Counted from the stretch's first letter, positions 7,775-16,557 are shown. The stretch: 64,000 nt of DNA from Actinomycetota bacterium (GCA_021324595.1 JAJPIV010000122.1:1-64000); one strand, 5' to 3'. Translations and numbers: made by a program. Notes: generated from the letters alone by a model not told the origin.

Positions 7775-8408
7775 GAGGCGACCATAACGGCCGGCCGGAG
7801 GCGCGCGGCGGCAGGCCGGCGGCCAGCACCTCCAGCAGGTCGTCGAGCACCTCGTCGGGAACCCGGCCGCCGCCGGTCCACTCGGCCCAGCGCATGCCGA
7901 TGAAGTTGCCCAGGCCCGTGTAGAGGTAGGCGATCACCTCCGGGTCGAAGCGGGCGTCGATGTCGCCCTCCGCCTGGGCGGTCCGCACCCCCTCCGCGTA
8001 GCCGCTGGCCAGGCGCTCGTAGTAGGCGCGGAACTCGGCCGGGGCGACGAACTCGGCCTCGCGCACGATCCGGTAGATCCAGGGCCGCTTGGACGACAGG
8101 TCGAAGTACGCGCGGAAGCACGCCCGCTCCCTGGCCCTCTGGTTGCCCTCGGCCTGGCGCAGCGCGGCGCTCATCGCCGCCCGCAGGTCGGAGTTGATCC
8201 GCCGGATCACCGCGGCGAAGATCCCGGCCTTGGAGTCGAAGTGGGCGTAGAAGCTGCCGGTCGCGATCCCGGCGGCGGCGCAGATCTCCGCCACGGTCGT
8301 CCGGTAGTAGCTCCGCTCGCCGAACAGGTGCTCGGCGGCGCTCAGCAGCCGCTCGCGCGGCGGCCGGTCCGGATCCGCCGCCTGCCTGCGGCTGGTCACG
8401 GTGCTCAC
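7764..8408 (-). CDS. TetR-family transcriptional regulator
   Basis: A 214-residue repressor-type protein. The N-terminal DNA-binding domain includes RERLLSAAEHLFGERSY and the recognition region AAAGIATGSFYAHFDSK; the C-terminal ligand-binding domain is a helical segment typical of TetR_C proteins (FRAYFDLSSKRPWIYRIVRE, then YLYTGLGNFIGMRWAEW). I place the start at GTG 8408 (MSTVTSRRQ) because a G-run lies about 7 nt upstream; a longer frame to 8492 adds low-complexity sequence. Its 3' end overlaps the ligase start by 11 bp. It probably regulates itself and the ligase, sensing an acyl-CoA-like ligand (family knowledge plus inference). Confidence 0.88.
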   Translation of the reverse strand: MSTVTSRRQAADPDRPPRERLLSAAEHLFGERSYYRTTVAEICAAAGIATGSFYAHFDSKAGIFAAVIRRINSDLRAAMSAALRQAEGNQRARERACFRAYFDLSSKRPWIYRIVREAEFVAPAEFRAYYERLASGYAEGVRTAQAEGDIDARFDPEVIAYLYTGLGNFIGMRWAEWTGGGRVPDEVLDDLLEVLAAGLPPRASGRPLWSPHDQ

Positions 8409-8455
8409 CTGGGCCCCCACCCTCGACTCACTCCAGCACGAACCGGCGCGCCGGC

Positions 8456-8487
8456 GGCGGGCCGGCCCCGTGCGGGGCCGGCCCGCC
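8456..8487 (-). terminator. Stem-loop at the end of the Liv operon
   Basis: GGCGGGCCGGCCCC and GGGGCCGGCCCGCC form a perfect 14-bp stem with a 4-nt loop, starting 8 bp after the substrate-binding-protein stop codon. It separates the transporter operon from the downstream TetR-ligase unit. Confidence 0.75.
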
Positions 8488-8495
8488 GTCACCGG

Positions 8496-9821
8496 TCAGG
8501 GCGACGGTATCCCGCTCGCCGGCGGAGCCGGCTGCGGCGTGGTGTAGGCGGTCACCGGACCGGTCGGCGAGTCGTCCGTGACGAGCACGCCGCCCTGCGG
8601 CACGATGACGCCGTTCTTGATGATGCCGATGTAGGCGCCGGTCATGCCGTTGTGGTCGGTGGCCGAGTAGGCGAACGGCGCCACCGACGGCCCCTGCGGG
8701 AAGTTCCCCGCGTTGAGCGCGTTGATCAGGTCCTGCCGGGTCGGGTTCTTCCCGGCCTTGAACATCGCCTGCACGAACGTGTAGGCGACCGCCTCGCCGT
8801 AGAGCACGTTCCCGTCCAACGGCGCCTTGGCGTCGTACTGGTCATGCACCTTCTTGAACAGCTGGATCCACGGGTTGCTCGTGTCGCCGAGCGAGGGCAG
8901 GTAGCCGTCGGTGATGATCCCGTTGATCAGCGACGACCCGAACGAGCCGGACTTCTTGGCGAACGCGTTGAGCAGCCCGGCCAGCGTGATCGGGTCGGAC
9001 CCGACGTCGCTGACCACGAGGGTCGGGTTGTAGTTGAGCCCCAGCGCGTTGAGCTTGAGCAGCGCGGTGAACGCCGGGATCGAGAACGAGACCACCACCT
9101 GCGCGCCCGCCGCCTTGAGCGCGGCGACCGCCGGGCCGATCTTGACGTCGGTCGGCACGTACGTCTCCCGCGCCACGACCTGGGACTTCGGGATCTCGTA
9201 GCCCAGGCCCTTGACGCCGTCCTGGCCGAACTCGTCGTTCTGGTAGAAGTAGCCGATCTTCTTGCCCTTGAAGTGCTGCTCGATGTAGCGGCCGAGGATC
9301 TTGCCCTCGCGGACGTAGTCGAGCTGCCAGCCGAAGGTCTCCGGGTACAGGCTCGGCTGGTTCCAGCACTCGCACCCGGACGCGACGAACACGTCGGGCA
9401 CCTTCTGGCTGTTGAGGTAGGAGACGACGGCCAGGTGCGTCGGCGTGCCGAGCCCGTTGAAGATCGCGTACACGTTGTCCCGGAGGACGAGCTGGTGCAC
9501 GACGGTCGAGGTGTTGGTCGGGTTGTACCCGTCGTCGAGGTACTTGTAGATGATCTTCCGCCCGTAGATGCCGCCGTGCGCGTTCACGTACTGGAAGTAG
9601 GCGTTCGAGGCCGGCGCGATCTCGCTGTAGCCGGGCGCGGCAGGGCCGGTGAGCGGCTGGTGGCTGCCGATCGTGATCGTGGTCGCGGTGATGCCCGGGG
9701 CGGACGCGGTGAGCGCCCCGCTCGACTTCTTCGTCGACGGAGACGAGCTGCACGCCGCGAGGGCCATCGCGGCGGACGTGAGGACGACCACGGCCCCCAG
9801 GGCCTTGTGGGGTGTTCTCAT
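8496..9821 (-). CDS. Branched-chain amino-acid-type ABC transporter substrate-binding lipoprotein
   Basis: A 441-residue periplasmic-binding-protein type I (LivK-like) lipoprotein that captures the substrate outside the membrane. The signal peptide (MRTPHKALGA, then a hydrophobic stretch) ends in the lipobox LAAC with Cys24 as the lipid-modified residue. A Ser/Thr/Lys-rich linker precedes the mature domain beginning TITIGSHQPLTGPAAPG, with IYGRKIIYKYLDDGYNP, KKIGYFYQNDEFGQDGVKG and VLYGEAVAYTFVQAM typical of this fold. ATG at 9821 has AGGAGG upstream and overlaps the permease stop by ATGA. It is the last gene of the livG-F-H-M-SBP operon. The neighbouring acyl-CoA ligase suggests the ligand may be a carboxylic acid rather than an amino acid (inference). 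Confidence 0.92.
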   Translation of the reverse strand: MRTPHKALGAVVVLTSAAMALAACSSSPSTKKSSGALTASAPGITATTITIGSHQPLTGPAAPGYSEIAPASNAYFQYVNAHGGIYGRKIIYKYLDDGYNPTNTSTVVHQLVLRDNVYAIFNGLGTPTHLAVVSYLNSQKVPDVFVASGCECWNQPSLYPETFGWQLDYVREGKILGRYIEQHFKGKKIGYFYQNDEFGQDGVKGLGYEIPKSQVVARETYVPTDVKIGPAVAALKAAGAQVVVSFSIPAFTALLKLNALGLNYNPTLVVSDVGSDPITLAGLLNAFAKKSGSFGSSLINGIITDGYLPSLGDTSNPWIQLFKKVHDQYDAKAPLDGNVLYGEAVAYTFVQAMFKAGKNPTRQDLINALNAGNFPQGPSVAPFAYSATDHNGMTGAYIGIIKNGVIVPQGGVLVTDDSPTGPVTAYTTPQPAPPASGIPSP

Positions 9822-11062
9822 CTGGTGCCTTCCTCCTGGTGTTCGCTCTGCCGTTGGTGGGTGTCCCGGGTGCGGGCGTGCCTGCGGCCGCTCCGCCGGG
9901 AGGGCTCGCCGGCCTGCCCGCGACGGTCGTCGCCGCGCGGGCCGCTGCCCCGGTGCCGGGCCGCGGCCAGGCCGTGCCGCGAGGCGGGCAGGCCGGCCGG
10001 CGCCCGCCGGCCCCGCCGGGCCAGCCGGGCCAGCGGGCCGGCCGCGACGGGGGCCACCGGGCCGAACAGCCGGCGCAGCCCGCCCTGGATCCCGGACGGG
10101 AACGCCAGCATGACGACGATCAGCACGACGCCGTAGGCGGCGATCGGGACGAACGAGGTCGCGCCGCTCGGCAGCCCGAACAGCCGGCCCCCGTGGCTGG
10201 TCGCGACGTTGCTGAGGTAGCCCGGGATCAGCGCGAGCAGCAGGCTCCCCCACACCGCGCCGAGCAGGCTGCCCAGGCCGCCGATGACCGCGGCGGTCAG
10301 CAGCCCGATCGACAGCGACAGCGTGTAGGCGCCCGGCGAGACGATCGAGCTCACGACAGCCAGCAGCGACCCGCCCAGGCCCGCGCTCGCCGCGCTGACC
10401 ACGAACGCCAGGACCCGGAGCCGGGCGACGTTGATCCCGGACAGCGCGGCGGCGACCTCGTCGTCCCGCAGCGCCCGCCAGCTGCGCCCGACCCGGCTGC
10501 GGGCCAGGTTGGCCAGCAGCACCAGGCCCGCCAGCGCGGCGGCGCAGGTGAGCCAGGTCAGCCAGCGAGTGGGCGGGAAGGCGGGGCCGAGCGCGGCCGG
10601 CGTGGTCACGGTGACGCCCAGCCCCTGGTCGCCGCCGAACACCCCGGCGTACCGGTCGGCCACCGCGGCGGGGAACGCCACGGCCAGCAGCAGCGTCGCG
10701 CCGGCGAGGTACGGGCCGCGCAGCCGGGCCGCGGCCACCCCCACGACCGCGCCGCCGGCCGCGGTGACCACGACGCTGATCAGGAAGATCACCACGATCG
10801 ACCAGCCGCCGAGGTGGGCGGGCAGCCACGGGACGCGCAGCTGCAGCAGCGCCGTGGCGTAGGCTCCCAGCGCCATGAACGCGCCGTTGCCGACCGAGAT
10901 CTGGCCGCTCAGCCCGATCAGCACCGTGAGCCCGGCGACCGCGATCACGTAGGCCGCGACCTCGGCGATCTGGTAGTCGCGGTAGGAGCCGAGCTGGACG
11001 GAGATCAGCGCGATCACGACCGCCGCCGCCGCGGCGGCCGCAAGGTGACGGGCCAGCGTCAT
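9818..11062 (-). CDS. Branched-chain amino-acid-type ABC permease, LivM family
   Basis: A 414-residue inner-membrane permease with about nine hydrophobic segments and the family hallmark regions GLSGQISVGNGAFMALGAYATA near the N-terminus, SRVGRSWRALRDDEVAAALSG (the ATPase-coupling loop) and GLGSLLGAVWGSLLLALIP. The last ~85 residues are a basic, Arg/Gly/Ala-rich tail longer than usual for LivM and probably cytoplasmic and disordered. ATG 11062 is the start used here; a GTG at 11068 overlapping the LivH stop is equally possible. It pairs with the LivH protein to form the channel, powered by the two ATPases encoded upstream in the same operon. Confidence 0.92.
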   Translation of the reverse strand: MTLARHLAAAAAAAVVIALISVQLGSYRDYQIAEVAAYVIAVAGLTVLIGLSGQISVGNGAFMALGAYATALLQLRVPWLPAHLGGWSIVVIFLISVVVTAAGGAVVGVAAARLRGPYLAGATLLLAVAFPAAVADRYAGVFGGDQGLGVTVTTPAALGPAFPPTRWLTWLTCAAALAGLVLLANLARSRVGRSWRALRDDEVAAALSGINVARLRVLAFVVSAASAGLGGSLLAVVSSIVSPGAYTLSLSIGLLTAAVIGGLGSLLGAVWGSLLLALIPGYLSNVATSHGGRLFGLPSGATSFVPIAAYGVVLIVVMLAFPSGIQGGLRRLFGPVAPVAAGPLARLARRGRRAPAGLPASRHGLAAARHRGSGPRGDDRRGQAGEPSRRSGRRHARTRDTHQRQSEHQEEGTR

Positions 11063-11064
11063 CG

Positions 11065-11943
11065 TCACACCTGCCGGGTGGTGGCCGCGGAGAACAGGCC
11101 GGACGGCCTGACCATGAGCACCAGCACGAGCGCCGCCAGGCCGAACAACGGGACGATGTCCGAGCCGAGGTAGCCGCCGACGTACTCGAGCACGACGCCG
11201 AGGATCAGCCCGCCGACGACGGCGCCGACCGGGCTGTCCAGCCCGCCGATCACCGCGGCCGTGAACCCGAGCACGAAGATCGCGTCCATGCTGTTCGGGT
11301 ACAGGAACGTGGACGGGGTGACGAGCACGCCGGCCAGGGCGCCGAACAGGCCCGCCAGGGCCCAGCCCAGCGTGAGGACCCGGCCGACCCGGACGCCGAG
11401 CAGCCGGGCCACCTGCGGGCCGAACGCCGCTGCCCGCAGGCGCAGCCCGACCGGGGTGTACCGGAAGACCACCGCGAGGATCACCGCCGCGGCGAGCACC
11501 GCCCCGGCGGTGAACACGTCGTTGCGCGAGATCCCGAGCGAGAACGAGCCGATCCTGAGCCCGACGATCGAGAAGGCGGGCGGGAACGACCGGTACTGCC
11601 CGCCGAAGATGATCCCGGCCAGCCCCTCGATGAAGATCAGCAGCCCGATGGTGACGATGACCGCGTTCATCGGCCCCTTGCTCTCCACCGGGCGGATCAC
11701 CGTGCGCTCGGCCACCGCGCCGAGCACCAGGCCGGCCGCGAGGCCGGCCGCGAATCCCTCCCAGTAGCTGCCGGTGCGCGAGATCACGATGCTCGCCAGG
11801 TAGGTGGTGAGCATCGCCAGGCCGCCCTGGGCGAAGTTCAGGATCCGGGTGCCGCGCCAGATCAGCACGAGCGAGAGCGCGATCGCCGCGTAGACCATGC
11901 CGGAGGCGATCCCGCCGAGGGTGAACTCCACGAACTCCTGCAT
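11065..11943 (-). CDS. Branched-chain amino-acid-type ABC permease, LivH family
   Basis: A 292-residue integral membrane protein with about eight hydrophobic segments. Family-typical sequence includes GIASGMVYAAIALSLVLIWR at the N-terminus, LNFAQGGLAMLTTY, AFGPQVARLLGVRVGRV (the coupling-helix region that contacts the ATPase) and FTAAVIGGLDSPVGAVVGG near the C-terminus. It is the partner permease of the LivM protein. ATG start at 11943; the stop lies beside the next gene's start. Middle gene of a five-gene minus-strand operon. Confidence 0.93.
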   Translation of the reverse strand: MQEFVEFTLGGIASGMVYAAIALSLVLIWRGTRILNFAQGGLAMLTTYLASIVISRTGSYWEGFAAGLAAGLVLGAVAERTVIRPVESKGPMNAVIVTIGLLIFIEGLAGIIFGGQYRSFPPAFSIVGLRIGSFSLGISRNDVFTAGAVLAAAVILAVVFRYTPVGLRLRAAAFGPQVARLLGVRVGRVLTLGWALAGLFGALAGVLVTPSTFLYPNSMDAIFVLGFTAAVIGGLDSPVGAVVGGLILGVVLEYVGGYLGSDIVPLFGLAALVLVLMVRPSGLFSAATTRQV

Positions 11944-11957
11944 CGGCCAGCCTTCCG

Positions 11958-12677
11958 CTAGAAGCCCAGGTAGTGACGGCGGAGCGAGACATCCGCGGCC
12001 AGGTCGGCCGCCGGGGCGGCGGCCACCACCCGGCCCAGGTTGAGCACGATCCCGGTGTCGGCGATCGACAGGGCGCTGCGGGCGTTCTGCTCGACGAGCA
12101 GCACGCTCAGGCCGCTCTCCTCGCGCAGCGACCGGACCAGGCCCATCACCTGGGCGACCACCCGGGGGGCCAGGCCGAGGGACGGCTCGTCCAGCAGCAG
12201 CACCCGGGGGCGGGACATGAGCGCCCTGGCGATCACCAGGACCTGCCGCTCGCCGCCGGACAGCGTGCCCGCCGGCAGGCCCCGCCGCCGCTCCAGGACG
12301 GGGAAGCGCGCGTAGGCGTCGGCCAGCCCGGCCGCCCGCTCCGCGTGCCGCCGGTTCAGCCCGCCCAGCCGCAGGTTCTCCTCGACGGTCAGCTCGGCGA
12401 TCACCCCCTGGCCCTCGGGGACATGGGCCACGCCGGCCCGGCTGATCTGCTCGGGCCGGCGGCCGGTCACATCCGCCCCGCCGGCCACGATCCGCCCGGC
12501 CCGCGGCCGGACCATCCCGCTGACCGTGCGCAGCAGGGTCGTCTTGCCGGCCCCGTTGGCGCCGAGCACGGCCGTGATCGTGCCTGCCGGCACGGCGACC
12601 GTGACGCCGTGCAGCACGACGGCGCCCCCGTAGCCGGCCTCGATGCCCTCGACCGCGAGGGCGGTGCCCGCGCTCAC
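11958..12677 (-). CDS. Liv-type ABC transporter ATP-binding protein, LivF family
   Basis: A 239-residue ATPase. Walker A is GANGAGKTT, the ABC signature is LSGGERQVLVIARAL, Walker B with the catalytic Glu is VLLLDEPSLGL, and the switch His region is VLLVEQNARSAL, the glutamine-asparagine variant characteristic of LivF. The short length without a C-terminal extension also fits LivF. Its start overlaps the LivG stop by 4 bp, so the two ATPases are probably translationally coupled and made in equal amounts. Confidence 0.93.
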   Translation of the reverse strand: MSAGTALAVEGIEAGYGGAVVLHGVTVAVPAGTITAVLGANGAGKTTLLRTVSGMVRPRAGRIVAGGADVTGRRPEQISRAGVAHVPEGQGVIAELTVEENLRLGGLNRRHAERAAGLADAYARFPVLERRRGLPAGTLSGGERQVLVIARALMSRPRVLLLDEPSLGLAPRVVAQVMGLVRSLREESGLSVLLVEQNARSALSIADTGIVLNLGRVVAAAPAADLAADVSLRRHYLGF

Positions 12678-13552
12678 CGCGCGCCCCCGCCGGCCGGGCC
12701 GGGCCCGCCCGGCCCGCCGGGCCGGCCCCCGTCCTCCCCCGCGCCGCCCTCCCCCGCCCCGGCCGCCCCGGCGCCGGCCTCCCCGCCGTCCGCGGCGATC
12801 CCGAGGTAGGCGGCGGTCACCGCCGGGTCGGCCTGCACCTGCCCGGGCGTGCCGGCCGCGATCACCTTGCCGAAGTCGAGCACGGTGATCGAGTCGCAGG
12901 CCGACATCATGAGGTCCATCCGGTGCTCGATGATCACGAGCGTCAGGTCCCTGGCGAGCGCCGAGATCAGCGTCCCGAGCTCGCCGAGCTCCTGCTCGGA
13001 CAGCCCGCTCGCCGGCTCGTCGAGCAGCAGCAGGCGGGGGCCGCTGGCCAGGGCACGGGCCAGCGCCACCCGCTTGCGCACCCCGTAGGGAAGCGTTCCG
13101 GGCATGCGGTCGGCGTGCTCGGCCACGCCGACGAGCTCCAGCGCGGCCATGGCCCGCGCCCGCAGCATGCGCTCGTCCCGGTCGGACCGCAGCAGGCCCA
13201 GCAGCGCCGGCCAGGTGCCCGCGCGGGCATGGCAGGTCGCGCCGACCATCACGTTCTCGGCGACCGAGAGCCCGCCGAACAGGCCGACGCCCTGCAGCGT
13301 CCGGGCGATGCCGAGGCCGGCGAGCTGGTGCGGCCGCAGCCGCAGCAGCTCCCGCCCGGCGAACCTGGCCGAGCCGGACTCCGGCCGCACGAGGCCGCAG
13401 AGCACGTTGAGGAGGGTGGTCTTGCCCGCGCCGTTGGGGCCGATGATCCCGGTGACCTGGTTCGGCGGAGCGGTCAGCGACACGCCGTCCAGCGCGGTCA
13501 GCCCGCCGAACCGGACGGTGACCTGCCGGACCTCCAATGAATCGTCATTCAT
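12674..13552 (-). CDS. Liv-type ABC transporter ATP-binding protein, LivG family
   Basis: A 292-residue ATPase, first gene of the operon. Walker A GPNGAGKTT, signature region LPYGVRKRVALARALA, Walker B LLLLDEPASGLSEQE and switch segment LVIIEHRMDLMM are all in place; the insertion between Walker A and the signature, typical of LivG, is present. The C-terminus ends in the LivG-type YLGIA segment followed by a ~35-residue Gly/Ala/Pro-rich tail that is unusual and probably disordered. ATG 13552 is preceded by a GAGAGAG ribosome binding site. The promoter must lie in the 168-bp region shared with the divergent sirtuin gene. Confidence 0.93.
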   Translation of the reverse strand: MNDDSLEVRQVTVRFGGLTALDGVSLTAPPNQVTGIIGPNGAGKTTLLNVLCGLVRPESGSARFAGRELLRLRPHQLAGLGIARTLQGVGLFGGLSVAENVMVGATCHARAGTWPALLGLLRSDRDERMLRARAMAALELVGVAEHADRMPGTLPYGVRKRVALARALASGPRLLLLDEPASGLSEQELGELGTLISALARDLTLVIIEHRMDLMMSACDSITVLDFGKVIAAGTPGQVQADPAVTAAYLGIAADGGEAGAGAAGAGEGGAGEDGGRPGGPGGPGPAGGGAR

Positions 13553-13720
13553 CGGCTCGCTCTCTCATGCCGCGGCCGTCCGGGGATGAGCCATACGATC
13601 CACGCCGAGCGCCCCCGGCGCAACAGTCCCGCCCCATCGTGGCCAAATCGAGACCAGCCGCGCCGGCGGGCCCGCCCCGCCGGATTTGCCCCCCGCGCGC
13701 GCCCGGCCCACGATGGCGGG

Positions 13721-14527
13721 GTGAGCACGGATGAGCCGGCCTGGGCGCGCGGGGTGTCCCGGGTCACGGTGCTGACCGGCGCGGGGATCTCCACCGACTC
13801 CGGCATCCCGGACTTCCGCGGGCCCGGCGGCATCTGGACGACCAACCCGGCCGCCGAGCGGCTCTCCTCCTACCAGGCGTACCTGGCCGACCCGGAGGTG
13901 CGCCGCCTGGCCTGGCGGTCCCGCCTCGCGCACCCGGCGTGGACGGCCCGGCCCAACGCCGCCCACCTCGCGCTGGCGAGGCTGGCGGCCGCGGTCGACA
14001 CCTGGGTGATCACGCAGAACATCGACGGGCTGCACCAGCGGGCCGGCACTCCGGCCGGCCGCGTGCTGGAGCTGCACGGCACGCTGTACGGGGTGGTCTG
14101 CGTCGGCTGCGGCGACCGGACCGAGATGGCCAGCGCCCTGGAGCGGGTCCGGAACGGCGAGGCCGACCCGGCCTGCCCGCAGTGCGGCGGCATACTCAAG
14201 TCGGCCACGGTCATGTTCGGCCAGGAGCTCGACCGGTCCGTGCTCGCCAGGGCGGTGCGGGCGGCCGGCGGCTGCGACCTCATGCTGGCGGTCGGCAGCA
14301 CGCTGACAGTCGAGCCGGCCGCGTCGCTGTGCGCGGTCGCCGCCAGGGCCGGCGCCCGCCTGGTGATCGTGAACCGGGATCCCACGCCCTACGACCACCT
14401 GGCCACCGAGGTCCTCAGGGAGCCGATCGGCACGGCCGTCCCCCGCATCGCCGGCCTCATCGCGCGGGCCCGCCGCCGGCGAGCGGCCGGCCCGGGCAGC
14501 GGGGCGCCGCGCCACCGGGTACGGTGA
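13721..14527 (+). CDS. Sir2-family NAD-dependent protein deacylase
   Basis: A 268-residue sirtuin that removes acyl groups from lysines using NAD+. Motifs are complete: TGAGISTDSGIPDFRG (NAD binding, residues 19-34), ITQNIDGLHQRAG (residues 97-109), catalytic His119 in LELHG, four zinc-binding cysteines (Cys127, 130, 152, 155), and the C-terminal LAVGSTLTVEPA and IVNRDPT segments. No Tyr/Arg pair typical of desuccinylases stands out in the early region. The GTG start at 13721 follows a G-run ribosome binding site; a longer frame upstream is not protein-like. It overlaps the oxidase gene by 4 bp, implying coupled translation. Confidence 0.93.
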   Translation: MSTDEPAWARGVSRVTVLTGAGISTDSGIPDFRGPGGIWTTNPAAERLSSYQAYLADPEVRRLAWRSRLAHPAWTARPNAAHLALARLAAAVDTWVITQNIDGLHQRAGTPAGRVLELHGTLYGVVCVGCGDRTEMASALERVRNGEADPACPQCGGILKSATVMFGQELDRSVLARAVRAAGGCDLMLAVGSTLTVEPAASLCAVAARAGARLVIVNRDPTPYDHLATEVLREPIGTAVPRIAGLIARARRRRAAGPGSGAPRHRVR

Positions 14528-15573
14528 CGCCCATGGCCGGCCAGATCCCCGACGTGCTCGTGATCGGGGCCGGCGTGTGCGGGCTGAGCAGCGCCATCGA
14601 GCTGCTGCGCGCGGGCCTGGCCGTCACGGTGTACGCGGCCGACCCGCCGCTGCGGACCACCTCGGCCGCCGCCGGAGCCATCTGGGGCCCGCACCTGGTC
14701 GCCGAGGACGAGCGGGTCGCCCGGTGGGCCGGGCAGACGCTGACGCGGCTGCGGGAGCTCGCCCGCGACCCGGCGACCGGGGTGCGCGAGGCGGCCGGGG
14801 TCGCGGCGTCGGCCGCGGGCCGGGCGGATCCGCCGGGCTTCGCGGCCGCGGCCGGCGCGCTCGCCCCGTGCGACCCGGCCGGCCTGCCCCGCGGCTACGC
14901 CCGCGGATGGCGCTACCGCGCGCCGGTCGTGGCCATGCCGACGTACCTGGACCATCTCACCGACGAGGTGCTGCGCCACGGCGGGCAGCTTCACTTCGGC
15001 CCGCGCCTGCGCGCGCTGGAGGAGGCCGCCGAGCTCAGCGCCGCGCCGGTCATCGTGAACTGCGCCGGGATGGGGGCGCGCGACCTGGCCGGCGATCCGG
15101 AGCTCGTGCCGGTCCGCGGCCAGGTCGTGGTGGTCGCCAACCCGGGGCTGACCGACTTCTTCGTCGGCGAGCGCGACGAGCCGGGCGCGGTCACCTACGT
15201 GTTCCCGCACGGCCCGCTCGCCGTGCTCGGCGGGACGCAGCAGCCAGGCGAGACGAGCATGCGGCCCGACCCGGCCATCGCCGGGGCGATCCTGCGGGAG
15301 TGCGTGGCCGCGGAGCCCGCGCTCGCCGGGGCGCCGGTGCTGGCCCACCGCGTCGGGCTGCGGCCGGTCCGGCCGCGGGTCAGCCTCGGCCCTGCCCGCG
15401 GCGTGGCCGGACGCCACGTCATCGCCAACTACGGCCACGGAGGCGCCGGGGTCACGCTCTCCTGGGGATGTGCCCGCGAGGTCGCCGAGGAGGCCGGCCT
15501 GCTGCTGGGCGGGCCGGGGCGCCCGCCGCCGGCGGACGGGAGCCGGCGGGCGGACGGGGCGGGCGCTCAGTAG
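14524..15573 (+). CDS. FAD-dependent D-amino-acid oxidase-like protein
   Basis: A ~349-residue FAD oxidoreductase of the DAO family, which oxidises D-amino acids to 2-oxo acids, ammonia and hydrogen peroxide. The N-terminal dinucleotide-binding motif is VIGAGVCGLSSAIELLRAG; the family's central NCAGMGARDL segment is present; the C-terminal substrate and FAD region has GLRPVRPRVSLG (the conserved Arg) and NYGHGGAGVTLSWGCA, the DAO signature. Start is GTG 14524 overlapping the sirtuin stop, or ATG 14533 three codons later. No pyruvate or ammonia-handling gene is adjacent. Its 3' end overlaps the convergent downstream gene by 7 bp. Confidence 0.87.
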   Translation: MTPMAGQIPDVLVIGAGVCGLSSAIELLRAGLAVTVYAADPPLRTTSAAAGAIWGPHLVAEDERVARWAGQTLTRLRELARDPATGVREAAGVAASAAGRADPPGFAAAAGALAPCDPAGLPRGYARGWRYRAPVVAMPTYLDHLTDEVLRHGGQLHFGPRLRALEEAAELSAAPVIVNCAGMGARDLAGDPELVPVRGQVVVVANPGLTDFFVGERDEPGAVTYVFPHGPLAVLGGTQQPGETSMRPDPAIAGAILRECVAAEPALAGAPVLAHRVGLRPVRPRVSLGPARGVAGRHVIANYGHGGAGVTLSWGCAREVAEEAGLLLGGPGRPPPADGSRRADGAGAQ

Positions 15574-16355
15574 CCGGGGAAGATCGCCCGTAGCCGGTCG
15601 AGATCGGCCGGCGCGCCGGTGACCGCGTCCGGGGTGTGGGCGGCGTCCATCCGCCCGGCGACCAGCCGGAGCAGCGCCTCGGCGGGCATCGCGACATCGA
15701 CCTCCGCCGCGGCCGCCGCCTCCGGCCCGGCCGGTGCCAGCCGGACCGGCTCGGCGGCCTCCAGCAGGTACTCCCGGTCGGGCCCGGCGGTGCGGATGCG
15801 GGCGCGGAACCCGGTGCCCTGCGGCTTGCCCGACCGGCCCGCCAGAAGCGGTGCGGTGGCGTCGATCAGCAGGCTGACGGCGACGGGGTCCACCGTGGCG
15901 GCCGGGTCCAGCGCGACGGCCACGTCCCAGGTGTGGAGCGCGTGCTCGGCGAGCCGGAGCCGGACGAGGCCGGCGGCATCCAGGGTCATCCCGAAGAGCG
16001 AGAGGCTGATCGCCTTCAGGTCGTCGTCGCCGAGGCCATCGAGCATCTGGACGTGCTGCGCGTCGGCCAGCAGCGCCGCGGCGGCCTGGTCCTCCGGGCT
16101 CATGGCGTCCCACCGGTCCCAGACCGGCTGGTACGCCTCCGGCGCGAGCGCCTCGGCCTGGCCGAGGGCGGCGGGCAGGTTCCTCGCCGCGATCTCGGCG
16201 CCGCTGCCGAGGTGCGAGAGCACCTGCGCGATCGTCCAGTCACGGCAGTAGGACCGGCTCCTGAGCTGCTCCGGGCCCAGCGGCGCGACCAGCCGCAGGA
16301 GCCGTTCATGGGACTGGCGCAGGGCGGCGATCAGCGTCCGGGGATCGGGCTGCAT
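15567..16355 (-). CDS. Maleylpyruvate isomerase N-terminal domain (DinB-like) protein
   Basis: A 262-residue DinB-superfamily protein. The metal-binding helical domain has RSYCRDWTIAQVLSHLGSG (with the conserved His in SHLG) and later LAEHALHTWDVAVAL, the second conserved His-Trp-Asp region. The C-terminal part is the small beta-rich MDMPI C domain. The start at ATG 16355 is chosen because GGAG lies about 8 nt before it; an ATG at 16376 has none. Function is unknown beyond the family's mycothiol-dependent chemistry. It is a paralogue, at a distance, of the protein at 5170-5988. Confidence 0.8.
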   Translation of the reverse strand: MQPDPRTLIAALRQSHERLLRLVAPLGPEQLRSRSYCRDWTIAQVLSHLGSGAEIAARNLPAALGQAEALAPEAYQPVWDRWDAMSPEDQAAAALLADAQHVQMLDGLGDDDLKAISLSLFGMTLDAAGLVRLRLAEHALHTWDVAVALDPAATVDPVAVSLLIDATAPLLAGRSGKPQGTGFRARIRTAGPDREYLLEAAEPVRLAPAGPEAAAAAEVDVAMPAEALLRLVAGRMDAAHTPDAVTGAPADLDRLRAIFPGY

Positions 16356-16409
16356 TCCTGACTCCGTTTCTGTCATCGGCGCGGCGGCCGCCGGGCCGGC
16401 GAGGGCCAT

Positions 16410-16492
16410 CCGGTGCCCGGTCCGGCGCGGGCCGCCCGGCCGCCGCCGCCATGGGCACCCGCGAGCTGACCGGTGCCCGGTCCGGCGCGGGC
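16410..16492. repeat. 23-bp direct repeat, two copies 60 bp apart
   Basis: The 23-mer starting CCGGTGCCCGGTCCGG occurs exactly at 16410-16432 and 16470-16492, in the region between the two divergent genes. Possibly a duplicated regulatory site or a simple duplication. Confidence 0.6.
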
Positions 16493-16557
16493 GGGCCCGC
16501 TCCGCGCGCCCGCGGGTCGCCCCGCCGCGCACGGGGCCTGGCCGTAGGGTAAGGCAC

